From Flavobacteriia bacterium (GTDB lineage Bacteria > Bacteroidota > Bacteroidia > Flavobacteriales_D > Crocinitomicaceae), in assembly GCA_947455255.1 (NCBI GenBank), contig CANGOA010000002.1, positions 1 through 62,835 of the forward strand: a stretch of DNA of 62,835 nucleotides. Direction: 5' to 3'. The stretch's first letter is position 1; every line of letters begins with the position of its first letter. Below, one piece after another: positions 10,154 through 17,964 of this stretch. A model generated the notes under the pieces. That model was not told the origin of the DNA, made no database searches, and was given only the letters and a program-made list of their open reading frames with translations. The position numbers and the translations under genes are program-made.

Positions 10154-10610
10154 AAAAAGAGATAAGGTTACCTGTAGCACCAGAAATTTCAATCGAATTT
10201 TCACACTTAAAATTAATCAAAACACAACTTGCTGTATTTAAAGCGATGTATTGACCCGTTAAATAACTAGCTAGAGAAGAAATCCCATCATTATGCCCTA
10301 ATACAAAAATATCTCTAGAAGTATTTAACTGATTAATAAATTTTAGTAAATATTGATGTGTCGCTAGATATAGATTTTCATTTAAAATCCAAGATTTTTT
10401 TGTAAAGTTTGGAAGAGCAATTTTTGCTGTATGTTTAGTACGAAAACTTCTTGAAATATAAATATCTATCTCATTAAAATCGACTCCCATTAGATAATCT
10501 TTTAATAATTCAGCTTGCTTAACTCCATCTAAAGTTAGTTTTCGTTTAAAATCATTTATTGAGACTGGAGTATTTTGTGCCATCGCATGGCGAACTAAAT
10601 ATAAATTCAT
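10134..10610 (-). CDS. SixA-like histidine phosphatase family protein
   Basis: Starting at the internal ATG (10610) gives a compact 158-residue protein opening with MNLYLVRHAMAQNT. The RH of this motif is the phospho-accepting histidine site of the RHG/phosphoglycerate-mutase superfamily. A longer in-frame start exists at 10664, but its 18 extra residues precede the first beta-strand, so I reject it. Later signatures are SRSFRTKHTA (second Arg and the region around it) and VLGHNDGISSLASYLTG (second catalytic His). The length and the weak RHA variant match the SixA group, which in E. coli dephosphorylates a phosphohistidine. The substrate here is unknown. Confidence 0.8.
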   Translation of the reverse strand: MNLYLVRHAMAQNTPVSINDFKRKLTLDGVKQAELLKDYLMGVDFNEIDIYISRSFRTKHTAKIALPNFTKKSWILNENLYLATHQYLLKFINQLNTSRDIFVLGHNDGISSLASYLTGQYIALNTASCVLINFKCENSIEISGATGNLISFFNPVLK

Positions 10611-10752
10611 TATAAAAAAAGAATTATTACTACTAAAATAAACGCTAATTACATGCTGATACAAACATCATATCTAATACAAATATAGAATTGATATTAC
10701 TATACAAAACAACAAATTAAAGTATTCTTACACAGAATTAGGACTAAAAGCC

Positions 10753-10760
10753 TATATTTG
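10753..10760 (+). promoter_or_regulatory. -7 promoter element of rnpB
   Basis: TATATTTG matches the Bacteroidota -7 consensus TAnnTTTG and ends 5 bases before the predicted 5' end of the RNase P RNA. No good TTG -33 box is seen at the usual distance. Confidence 0.55.
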
Positions 10761-10765
10761 TTTCA

Positions 10766-11128
10766 AAGCAAGTCAAACTATCGCCTGTAGTAATATAGGA
10801 GGAAAGTCTGGGCAGTATAGAGCACCGTACTTCCTAACGGGAAGGACTGAGAAATCAGGACAGAAAGTGCCACAGAAAGGAAAACTACCAAAAGAAATTT
10901 TGGAAAAGGTGAAAAGGTGGGGTAAGAGCCCACCGTGTTTTTGGCGACAGAAACTGCAAGGTAAACCTTACGGACTGAAAGACCATGTAAACTGGGGTTT
11001 TACGTAAGTAAAGAATGGTTGTTCGCCAAACTCAGAGGGTAGGTCGATTGATCTTAAGAGTGATTTTAAGACTAGATAAATGATAGTTATTCGAGAAATC
11101 GAAACAGAACCCGGCTTATGACTTGCTT
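10766..11128 (+). ncRNA. rnpB: RNase P RNA (bacterial class A)
   Basis: This RNA is the catalytic subunit of RNase P, which trims the 5' leader of tRNA precursors. The 5' AAGCAAGTC pairs with the 3' GACTTGCTT to form helix P1. The conserved core GAGGAAAGTCTGGGC lies at about 10799-10813, CAGAAAGTGCCACAGAAA follows near 10860, and the 3' conserved element reads CAGAACCCGGCTTATGAC just before P1 closes. The length of about 363 nt fits. No protein-coding frame covers it. The ends are inferred from P1 pairing and may be off by a few bases. Confidence 0.95.
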
Positions 11129-11170
11129 TTTTTCAACAAATTCATGGAAAATAAAAAGAATAAAAAACAA

Positions 11171-11197
11171 AAAAGGTGTCTATAAAGACACCTTTTT
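11171..11197. terminator. bidirectional rho-independent terminator between rnpB and tRNA-Phe
   Basis: The stem AAAAGGTGTC / GACACCTTTT has a six-base TATAAA loop, a T-run on the plus side and an A-run on the other side. It can therefore end rnpB transcripts on the plus strand and tRNA-Phe transcripts on the minus strand. Confidence 0.85.
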
Positions 11198-11205
11198 TTG
11201 TTTTG

Positions 11206-11278
11206 TGGGAGCGGAGGGAATCGAACCCCCGACACAAGGATTTTCAGTCCTTTGCTCTACCGACTGAGCTACGCTCCC
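11206..11278 (-). tRNA. tRNA-Phe (anticodon GAA)
   Basis: Read on the minus strand, the acceptor stem GGGAGCG pairs with CGCTCCC. The D-arm is GCTCAGTCGGTAGAGC, the anticodon arm is AAGGACTGAAAATCCTT with anticodon GAA at 11245-11243, and the T-arm contains GGGGGTTCGATTCCCTC. The discriminator base is A at 11206. CCA is not encoded. All four arms fold without mismatch that I can see. Confidence 0.97.
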
Positions 11279-11293
11279 CCGTATTGTTGAGTG

Positions 11294-11301
11294 CAAATAT
11301 A
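11294..11301 (-). promoter_or_regulatory. -7 promoter element of tRNA-Phe
   Basis: On the minus strand this reads TATATTTG, a full match to TAnnTTTG, 15 bases upstream of the mature tRNA 5' end. A TTG lies 15 bases further up, which is a little short for a -33 box. Confidence 0.5.
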
Positions 11302-11352
11302 TAAATAATTTTAAAACAAAATAATTTTTTTATGATTTTTTGAAAATAAAGG

Positions 11353-11360
11353 TAATTTTG
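11353..11360 (+). promoter_or_regulatory. -7 promoter element of coaX
   Basis: TAATTTTG matches TAnnTTTG and lies 18 bases upstream of the coaX ATG. No TTG is found at the standard spacing. Confidence 0.4.
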
Positions 11361-11378
11361 TATAAAAAGAAATAACAA

Positions 11379-12101
11379 ATGAAAACAACTTTGGTTATTG
11401 ATGCCGGAAATACACGAATAAAAGCGGGCGTTTTTAAAGGTGATCAATTAAAAGAAATATTTTATTTTGGAAACCAAGATTGGAATTCTTTAAAGACTTT
11501 TTTATTAGAATATCATTTTGACAGATCTATATTATCTTCTGTTCGATCTGAAAAGGAAACAAATTGGTTATTACAAATGATGCCAAATTCGATTCATTTT
11601 AAAAACTCAGGAGATTTACCAATTGACCATTTATATAAAACACCAGATACATTAGGGAGTGATAGATTGGCCAACATTATAGCGGCAAAGTACTTAACAC
11701 AAAGTACAGCATTAGTTATTGATATCGGAACATGTATCAAATTTGATTTGATAGATAGTAAGAAATGTTATATAGGAGGTTCAATTTCTCCAGGAATAAA
11801 TCTACGATATAAAGCACTAGAGGCATTTACTGGAAAATTGCCTCTTGTTGAAGAGTATAGTCTACCTCCAATTATAGGAGACTCAACAAAAAGCTGTATA
11901 CATAGCGGTGTAATGCAAGGTATTCAAGGTGAAATCAATTATTTTATTTCAAAATATACATATCAGTTTGAAAACTTAACAATATATGTAACTGGTGGAG
12001 ATGCTCATTGCTTTGATATCCAATCAAAAAAAGGCATATTTGTAGAATTAAATTTAACTTTAATCGGATTATTTCATTCAATTAATGCGTATGCAACTTA
12101 A
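11379..12101 (+). CDS. coaX: type III pantothenate kinase
   Basis: This enzyme phosphorylates pantothenate, the first step of CoA synthesis, in the cytoplasm. The 240-residue protein has the ASKHA-fold signatures of CoaX: VIDAGNTRIKAG (6-17, phosphate loop with D8), DTLGSDRLANI (90-100, pantothenate site with D95), VIDIGTCIKFD (113-123, second phosphate loop with D115) and GGSISPG (133-139). Length matches the family. It overlaps the next gene by 17 bases and heads a cluster (outer-membrane protein, lptC, small membrane protein, rnhA) that I recall as commonly linked in Bacteroidota. Confidence 0.93.
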   Translation: MKTTLVIDAGNTRIKAGVFKGDQLKEIFYFGNQDWNSLKTFLLEYHFDRSILSSVRSEKETNWLLQMMPNSIHFKNSGDLPIDHLYKTPDTLGSDRLANIIAAKYLTQSTALVIDIGTCIKFDLIDSKKCYIGGSISPGINLRYKALEAFTGKLPLVEEYSLPPIIGDSTKSCIHSGVMQGIQGEINYFISKYTYQFENLTIYVTGGDAHCFDIQSKKGIFVELNLTLIGLFHSINAYAT

Positions 12102-13428
12102 AACCATCCTATTATTATTGATTTTCTCACCGATTTTCATAATTGGACAGACAAATACAAACAACCCATTTTCATCCCGAGGGATTGGGCAGGTTAATCC
12201 ATTAACACATCCTATTTTTGGGGCATTGGGCAATGTAAGTACTGCATTAATCGATTCCGCACAATTAAATTCCGAGAATCCCTCATCCTATTCATTTTTA
12301 GGCAAGGGGCAGCCTATATTTTCAATTGGGTTAGCGTCAAATTTTTCAAATTTTAAACAAGATAGTATAACTAGTGCATCACATTTTATTTCATTAAACT
12401 ATTTTACTTTAGGAATGGCAGTCAGTAAAAGATTTGGTATATGTTTTGGATTGAAACCATTTTCAAGTACTGGATATCAATTAAAAAACATTCAAATTTC
12501 TGGTAAAGACACTTTAAACTATGTATATTCTGGTCAAGGAGGTTTTTCAAACGCATATTTGGGATTATCATTAAAACTTATTCATCATCATAGACATTAT
12601 TTATCTATTGGTTCAAATGTAGGTTACATATTTGGGACAAGTTTGAATGAAATCACCACTACACTCTCCACAGCAACCCTTGGAGGTGTTAGAGATCGAT
12701 CACTGCAAATTAAGGCGCTGAATTTAGATTTTGGTTTGAGCTATTTGTATCGAATTGCAAATGATCATGACTTAGTATTGGGAGTAACATTTACACCTTC
12801 TCAATCATTTAGAACAACCTACTCAAATACATTAATTTACGCATTGAGCGCTAATAATGTTCTCGGAAATGATACTTTAAAAAATTTGATATACAAAGGA
12901 AATATTAACACACCTTCAATAGTATCATTTGGTTTTAAATATGATTTCACAAAAAAGAATAAAGAAAAAAACAACTCTAATAAATCCCCACAATTACAGT
13001 TATCTGGTGAAATAAAAATAACTAATTGGAAATCATATTCTAATCAATTAATTCCTACTATTGATAATTTTAAAAACACAGTTCAATACGGTTTAGGATT
13101 TCAATATGCACCTCATTTTGATTTTTTAGACCGATCTAAAGACATAAATTTAATTCATCGAATGAAATATCGTATTGGGGGTATTTACCAAACATTACCT
13201 TGGTCAGATCAAGATAAACAACTTATAAATAAAGCTGTAACTTTTGGAATTGGAATACCAATAATAAACCAATTTTCATCTTCTTCAATTAATATTAGTT
13301 GTTTATATGGTCAACGATGGAATGGATTACCTACTTCATTAAAAGAAAATTATATAACTTTTAATTTCGGAGTGAATATTACACCTGCAAGTTACGAACG
13401 ATGGTTTAAGAAAAACAAAATTGATTAA
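12085..13428 (+). CDS. outer-membrane beta-barrel protein of the coaX-lptC cluster
   Basis: The 447-residue product begins with a signal peptide (MRMQLKTILLLLIFSPIFIIG, cleavage before or after Q22). Alternating hydrophobic and polar residues follow, with many Gly, Tyr, Phe and Ser as in a barrel. The mature N-terminus (SSRGIGQ, FGALGNVSTAL) resembles FadL/PorV-like Bacteroidota proteins. The ATG at 12085 lies inside coaX, which suggests translational coupling; a second in-frame ATG is at 12091. The gene sits directly before lptC, so a link to envelope or lipopolysaccharide assembly is reasonable, but that is inference. No enzyme motif is visible. Confidence 0.75.
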   Translation: MRMQLKTILLLLIFSPIFIIGQTNTNNPFSSRGIGQVNPLTHPIFGALGNVSTALIDSAQLNSENPSSYSFLGKGQPIFSIGLASNFSNFKQDSITSASHFISLNYFTLGMAVSKRFGICFGLKPFSSTGYQLKNIQISGKDTLNYVYSGQGGFSNAYLGLSLKLIHHHRHYLSIGSNVGYIFGTSLNEITTTLSTATLGGVRDRSLQIKALNLDFGLSYLYRIANDHDLVLGVTFTPSQSFRTTYSNTLIYALSANNVLGNDTLKNLIYKGNINTPSIVSFGFKYDFTKKNKEKNNSNKSPQLQLSGEIKITNWKSYSNQLIPTIDNFKNTVQYGLGFQYAPHFDFLDRSKDINLIHRMKYRIGGIYQTLPWSDQDKQLINKAVTFGIGIPIINQFSSSSINISCLYGQRWNGLPTSLKENYITFNFGVNITPASYERWFKKNKID

Positions 13429-13434
13429 TTTTTT

Positions 13435-13980
13435 ATGTTAAAACCTTTTTTTATTATTCTCATCAGTATAGTAATTTCATCCATGGTTTCATGTGAAAAC
13501 GACATAAATTCAATTAAAAAAGTTAGTTACAAACCCACAGATCCAGATGAGCGAACAACAAATGTGCATATGATACAAACCGATAGTGGATTTGCCAAAA
13601 TTGAATTACGTGCAAAACTATCCGAAACATATCACAAACCTACCATGCGAATTAAATTCAAAGAGGGAATAGAAATAACACTTTACAATCAATTGGGTAA
13701 AGTTGAATCTATTTTAACCTCATTATATGGTGAAATATTTCAAGAAACAGGAGAAATGATTTTTAAAGACTCTGTATGCTTGAAAAACATTGAACAAAGT
13801 CAAGTACTTGAAACAGAAGAATTACATTGGAATCAAAATACACAAGCAGTTTTTACTAATAAAAATGTAATCGTACGGTCTAAAGAGGGAGAATTATTTT
13901 ATGGAGATGGAATTAAAACTTCTTTAGACTTTAAACGATATGAATTTATCAAACCTAAAGGAAAATTTAAAATAAACTAA
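13435..13980 (+). CDS. lptC: LptC-like LPS export lipoprotein
   Basis: LptC is the inner-membrane-anchored periplasmic part of the Lpt bridge that carries lipopolysaccharide to the outer membrane. This 181-residue protein starts with a lipoprotein signal (SSMVSC, lipid-accepting C20) instead of the transmembrane helix of E. coli LptC, as is usual in Bacteroidota. The rest has the pattern of short beta-strands of the OstA/LptC jellyroll, including LYGEIFQETGEMIFKDSV and LFYGDGIKTSLDFKRYEF. It lies 6 bases after the outer-membrane protein gene. The family call rests on length, fold pattern and cluster position. Confidence 0.8.
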   Translation: MLKPFFIILISIVISSMVSCENDINSIKKVSYKPTDPDERTTNVHMIQTDSGFAKIELRAKLSETYHKPTMRIKFKEGIEITLYNQLGKVESILTSLYGEIFQETGEMIFKDSVCLKNIEQSQVLETEELHWNQNTQAVFTNKNVIVRSKEGELFYGDGIKTSLDFKRYEFIKPKGKFKIN

Positions 13981-13982
13981 AT

Positions 13983-14198
13983 ATGAATAAGTACAATAAA
14001 TTTATGTTATACCTATGGTTAGCAGTTTCAATTGGCTCAACTTTAATAGTAACATATAAGGGAATTACTGAAGGGTTTGAACGTTGGTATTCCTATTATG
14101 TATTATCAGGCATATCTTTTTTCATGTATATAATTAGACGATGGATGATGAAAAGAATGGAAAAGCATATGGAATATTTAAAGAACAATATCAATTAA
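13983..14198 (+). CDS. small membrane protein, two transmembrane helices
   Basis: This 71-residue protein has two hydrophobic segments (about 8-25 and 38-52) and a basic C-terminal tail (RRWMMKRMEKHMEYLKN). It starts 2 bases after the lptC stop and ends just before rnhA, so it is surely in the same transcript. I do not recognise a named family, and the function is unknown. Confidence 0.7.
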   Translation: MNKYNKFMLYLWLAVSIGSTLIVTYKGITEGFERWYSYYVLSGISFFMYIIRRWMMKRMEKHMEYLKNNIN

Positions 14199-14205
14199 GA
14201 TATTA

Positions 14206-14685
14206 TTGGAAAAGTTAATTGAAATATATACAGATGGGTCAGCTAAAGGAAACCCAGGAAAAGGAGGTTTTGGAATATATTTACGCTTTGGAAATAAAGT
14301 AAAGGAAATCTCTCAAGGATATAGATTAACTACTAACAACAGGATGGAATTATTAGCTGTAGTTGTAGCATTAGAAAGTCTTAAAACAAATGAATATAGG
14401 ATAAAAATAACTTCAGATTCGAAATATGTTATTGATTCAATAACTAAAAGATGGGTTTATAATTGGGTTAAGAAAGGATTTTCAGGTAAAAAGAATGAAG
14501 ATTTATGGAGGAGATACCTTGAAGTATCCAACAAGTTCAATATTGATTTTGTATGGGTCAAAGGACATAATGGTCATTTCGAAAATGAACGATGTGATAA
14601 ATTAGCTGTAGATGCAGCTGAATCAAACAATTTACTTATTGATGAATTTTACGAAAAGACCGAAAATAATTCAGCATTATTTTAA
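14206..14685 (+). CDS. rnhA: ribonuclease HI
   Basis: RNase HI cuts the RNA strand of RNA-DNA hybrids. All four acidic active-site residues are visible in this 159-residue protein: D10 (IYTDGSAKGNPG), E48 (NNRMEL), D71 (TSDSKYV) and D131 (NERCDKLA). The basic handle region WVYNWVKKGFSGKKNEDLW is also present. The start is TTG at 14206: no ATG exists before the first catalytic Asp, and the preceding gene ends at 14198. The final 9 bases overlap the convergent downstream gene. Confidence 0.95.
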   Translation: MEKLIEIYTDGSAKGNPGKGGFGIYLRFGNKVKEISQGYRLTTNNRMELLAVVVALESLKTNEYRIKITSDSKYVIDSITKRWVYNWVKKGFSGKKNEDLWRRYLEVSNKFNIDFVWVKGHNGHFENERCDKLAVDAAESNNLLIDEFYEKTENNSALF

Positions 14686-15357
14686 TTGAAATTGCAAAGC
14701 AGCTTTAACAAAAGTATAAATAATAGGGTGAGGAATTTCTCGAGTTGATGATATTTGAGGGCAAAAACCACATGCTAAAAAGAAATCCTTGTCTGACAAA
14801 CTAAAAATTTCTACTTCCTCAACTTGGTTGAACGCTTCGATAGTAATGAATTCATCCGATAAATAATTCAACAACTTAGGATATAAACTATATCTTGCAG
14901 AAGTCAATTCAATATCATTATGATTTGTATACAAATGAATTAACGCTTTTGAATGTGGAATAATTTGAATTTGTTCAAACATTCTACCTTCAACTAAATT
15001 ATCTGAAATTAATTTTTCACCTTTTGCATTTAAATTATTTCTAGCAACTAGAACTTCTAATAAAATCTTATATCCTTCTCCAGTAATAAATACTGGTATA
15101 TTTTGTTGAAGTAAAAACTCAATTATTCCACCCAAAAAGAATTCATTTTTATAAGGTCCTGGACTTATCCAAATCCCATCATATTCTTTTAGCTGATTTG
15201 AAGTTAATTGACTAGCTTCATTTAATTTAATCCAATAATAACTTATTTCAACATCTAAAAAATAAGAAGCATGATCTAAAGCCAAATTAGTAGCATGATG
15301 GGCATTATACGTAAAATTATAATCCCCAATGATTGCTATTTTTATTGTTTGGCTCAT
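14677..15357 (-). CDS. CTP-synthase-like class I glutamine amidotransferase homologue, catalytic triad lost
   Basis: The 226-residue protein has the layout of stand-alone class I amidotransferases related to the CTP-synthase glutaminase domain: IAIIGDYN (8-14) and IWISPGPYKN (62-71) fit the family. At the nucleophile elbow the usual TCGG reads FITGEGYK, so the expected Cys is E94. In the C-terminal block, where HP..VATLFQPE is expected, the sequence is SDKDFFLACGFCPQ, so His and Glu are also replaced (K190, Q201). The family's tail (HPIIYTFVKAAL) is kept. I infer a folded but non-hydrolytic protein, perhaps a binding or regulatory one. The assignments come from hand alignment. Confidence 0.7.
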   Translation of the reverse strand: MSQTIKIAIIGDYNFTYNAHHATNLALDHASYFLDVEISYYWIKLNEASQLTSNQLKEYDGIWISPGPYKNEFFLGGIIEFLLQQNIPVFITGEGYKILLEVLVARNNLNAKGEKLISDNLVEGRMFEQIQIIPHSKALIHLYTNHNDIELTSARYSLYPKLLNYLSDEFITIEAFNQVEEVEIFSLSDKDFFLACGFCPQISSTREIPHPIIYTFVKAALQFQLK

Positions 15358-15376
15358 AGCATTAAACTAAGATTAG

Positions 15377-16012
15377 TTATTGTCGTGTAAACCAGCCTTT
15401 AAAAACAGCATTTTTGACTTCTAAAAAGTCATTGTTTTTTGTAACTGGATTTAAATGATATAAATGACAATTAAAAGTCAATGTAAACAGACAATAATCC
15501 GTATTTATATCTGAGTCATAACTAATATTTGTAATTGTTACATTTTGAGGATAAATTGAAGCTGAATCCGAAACCCATTCAGTTCCAAGATTGTCTTTAT
15601 AACGAACCTCAAAACCTTGTTTACCTCCAACTGAATATGTTGGTGGCGCTGTTTTAAAAGCGTCAAAAAAATCATTAAATAACTTTTTAGTAGCAAAAGC
15701 ATCATTCGTTTTAATCCAATATATACTTCCAAGCGATACCGAAATCTCACCACTTGAACTAACAGAGGAAATCTTAGATTTATATATTGCAGAATTTTGT
15801 TTACCATCAGAGGATGTCAACAATTTGTCTTGTGATGGTGTACAAGTATAATCATCTACATTTTGTAACCATTTAATATCTGTACCGTCTATGACACCTA
15901 CGAAGGAACTTCTCAATCCAACAGATTTAGTTGGAGCTGGAATTATCTCATGCTTAATACAACTAATTAAAAATAAAACAGGTAAAAAATAAAAAAACAC
16001 ATTTTTTCTCAT
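15377..16012 (-). CDS. hypothetical lipoprotein
   Basis: This 211-residue protein has a lipoprotein signal (FLPVLFLISC, lipid site C18). The mature part is Ser, Thr and Asp rich with predicted beta-strands and no recognisable motif. It lies 19 bases upstream of the pseudo-amidotransferase gene on the same strand, so they could share a transcript. It is probably anchored in the outer membrane. The function is unknown. Confidence 0.65.
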   Translation of the reverse strand: MRKNVFFYFLPVLFLISCIKHEIIPAPTKSVGLRSSFVGVIDGTDIKWLQNVDDYTCTPSQDKLLTSSDGKQNSAIYKSKISSVSSSGEISVSLGSIYWIKTNDAFATKKLFNDFFDAFKTAPPTYSVGGKQGFEVRYKDNLGTEWVSDSASIYPQNVTITNISYDSDINTDYCLFTLTFNCHLYHLNPVTKNNDFLEVKNAVFKGWFTRQ

Positions 16013-16209
16013 AGCAAACTAGATATTAGACTCAAAAGAGTTATAATTATTCAAATATATAAAAATAAGACGTATGAAAAATAGCTTGGTTGTTTTTATT
16101 TAGCTTGAGATAGGTTACTTATCTCAGAATAACATGTTTCAAACAGTTAAAAAGTAAATTTCGGTAACAGCGAAAAAAAATACTAGATAAAAAACAAAAA
16201 TAGCAATCA

Positions 16210-16530
16210 TTAAGCTCTTATTTGTCGTAATGGATGGAATTCTTCCAGTTCGAAAAAAGGGATTTCAATCTCCTGTGTTTCGTTTTTATTAAAATAATAT
16301 AAATCATCACCATCAGCCAATTTAGTTGATTTAAAATAGCTATACAAGTCACTAATTTTAGCTATTTTCTGAATTTTTCCAATTAATCGATTTAAATCCG
16401 AAAAATTTAAAATTAAGTCGTTTGTATATTGCAAACTGCCTTTCGTTACAACACATTTTACAGAAACCTCATTATAACTGGTTTGAAATTCAATAGTTTG
16501 TATTTCAATTTTATCGAATAGAGAAATCAT
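16210..16530 (-). CDS. small hypothetical protein
   Basis: The 106-residue soluble protein has no signal peptide or membrane segment. It is a mix of strands and one helix (NLILNFSDLNRLIGKIQKI region) with an acidic C-terminal part (FFELEEFHP). I do not recognise it. It is divergent from pepP and shares its upstream region, which holds an inverted repeat. Codon use looks normal for the window, so it is probably a real gene. Confidence 0.55.
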   Translation of the reverse strand: MISLFDKIEIQTIEFQTSYNEVSVKCVVTKGSLQYTNDLILNFSDLNRLIGKIQKIAKISDLYSYFKSTKLADGDDLYYFNKNETQEIEIPFFELEEFHPLRQIRA

Positions 16531-16571
16531 CTTATTTAGTTTTTAATTTTGACGAAGTTACCTAGTGAAGC

Positions 16572-16588
16572 ACGTAAAATAATTACGT
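16572..16588. promoter_or_regulatory. inverted repeat between divergent genes
   Basis: ACGTAA and TTACGT are separated by AATAA. It lies between the start of the small hypothetical gene (16530) and the pepP promoter (16621), so it could be an operator for either side. No matching regulator is obvious. Confidence 0.3.
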
Positions 16589-16620
16589 TCTACTTTGGAT
16601 TCAAAAAAAACAAAAAAAAA

Positions 16621-16650
16621 TTGTAAAAAGGGATTAGAGAACTATCTTTG
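16621..16650 (+). promoter_or_regulatory. flavobacterial-type promoter of pepP
   Basis: TTG at 16621-16623 and TATCTTTG at 16643-16650 are spaced by 19 bases, a full match to TTG-N17-19-TAnnTTTG. The -7 box overlaps the upstream in-frame ATG at 16648, which rules that codon out and supports the ATG at 16672. Confidence 0.75.
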
Positions 16651-16671
16651 TTGATATACAATACCAAAAAT

Positions 16672-17964
16672 ATGAAATACGATAGAATTTCTTCTCTATT
16701 ATTTATAAAAAACAGAGCTAAATTTAGCTCAAAAATGCATGGGAAAACTTTAGCGATTTTTAATTCTAATGACATTTATCCAGTAAGTGCTGACAGTACA
16801 ATTCCATTTCAACAGCATCGAGATATTTTTTATTTATCTGGTGTAGATCAGGAAGAATCAATATTAGTTATTTTCCCAAGTGCGAATAATGAAAGTCATA
16901 GAGAAATATTATTCTTAAAAGAAACCAATGATACGATTGCGATTTGGGAGGGTGAAAAATTATCTAAAGCTCAAGCATTTGAAGTTTCTGGTATTAAAAC
17001 GGTATATTGGCTTCATCAGTTTGAGAATATTTTTAACCAATTAATGGCAGAATCCGAAGGTATTTATTTTAACACAAATGAACATCTAAGAGCAGGAAAA
17101 GATACAGAAACACGTGAAGATCGTTTTATAAAAAAATGTAAAAATGAATATCCTGCACATGCAGTTTACAAGAGTGCTCCTATTTTACATGCCATTCGTT
17201 CAGTTAAAGAATCGGAGGAATTACACTTGTTGCAAAAAGCTTGTGACATTACACATAAAGGTATAAATCGATTGTTAAAATTCATTAAACCAGGAGTTTG
17301 GGAATATGAAATTGAAGCCGAACTAGCTCATGAATTTTTAATGAATCGTTCCAGAGGGTTTGCATATACACCAATTGTAGCATCTGGAAAAAACGCATGT
17401 GTTTTACACTATATTGAAAATAATAAACAATGTCAATCTGGCGAATTAATATTATTAGATGTTGGTGCTGAGTACGCAAATTACGCATCTGATTTAACTC
17501 GATGTTTACCAGTCAATGGGAAATTTACGGAACGCCAAAAAGAAGTTTACAATTCCGTTCTACATGTAAAGAATGAAGCTCAAAAAATGTTACTTCCTGG
17601 AATCATTATTCCTGAATATCAACTAGAGGTAGGGCGATTAATGGAAAGTGAATTAATAAAATTAAAATTAATAGATTCAACTGATATTAAAAATCAAGAT
17701 CCTGCCTGGCCAGCATACAAGAAATATTTTATGCATGGAACATCTCATTTTTTAGGATTAGATACACATGATGTAGGATTATTTCATGAACCAATAAAAG
17801 CAGGAATGGTATTCACCTGTGAGCCTGGAATTTACATTCCAGAAGAAGGAATTGGTATACGTATTGAGGACGATTTGGTAGTTCAAGATAATGAGTCTCC
17901 ATTTAATTTAATGGGTAATATTCCTATTGAAGTGGATGAGATAGAAACACTAATGAACGCTTAA
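16672..17964 (+). CDS. pepP: Xaa-Pro aminopeptidase (peptidase M24B)
   Basis: This enzyme removes the N-terminal residue from peptides with proline in second position. The 430-residue protein has an AMP_N-type N-terminal domain (to about 160) and a pita-bread catalytic domain. The five metal ligands are visible: D263 and D274 (LLDVGAEYANYASDLTR), H359 (HGTSHFLGLDTHDVG), E384 (TCEPGIYI) and E399 (GIRIEDD). The ATG at 16672 is chosen because an earlier in-frame ATG (16648) lies inside the -7 promoter box. The alpha/beta hydrolase gene follows with no gap, which suggests co-translation. Confidence 0.93.
   Translation: MKYDRISSLLFIKNRAKFSSKMHGKTLAIFNSNDIYPVSADSTIPFQQHRDIFYLSGVDQEESILVIFPSANNESHREILFLKETNDTIAIWEGEKLSKAQAFEVSGIKTVYWLHQFENIFNQLMAESEGIYFNTNEHLRAGKDTETREDRFIKKCKNEYPAHAVYKSAPILHAIRSVKESEELHLLQKACDITHKGINRLLKFIKPGVWEYEIEAELAHEFLMNRSRGFAYTPIVASGKNACVLHYIENNKQCQSGELILLDVGAEYANYASDLTRCLPVNGKFTERQKEVYNSVLHVKNEAQKMLLPGIIIPEYQLEVGRLMESELIKLKLIDSTDIKNQDPAWPAYKKYFMHGTSHFLGLDTHDVGLFHEPIKAGMVFTCEPGIYIPEEGIGIRIEDDLVVQDNESPFNLMGNIPIEVDEIETLMNA

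Noticed and set aside
11244-11447. 67-residue frame over tRNA-Phe and the coaX start
   Set aside because: Its C-terminal ERSSVGRAKD is a translated tRNA, a common artefact.
16648-16671. Upstream in-frame ATG for pepP
   Set aside because: The codon lies inside the TATCTTTG -7 box, so it cannot be in the transcript from that promoter; the family N-terminus fits the ATG at 16672.
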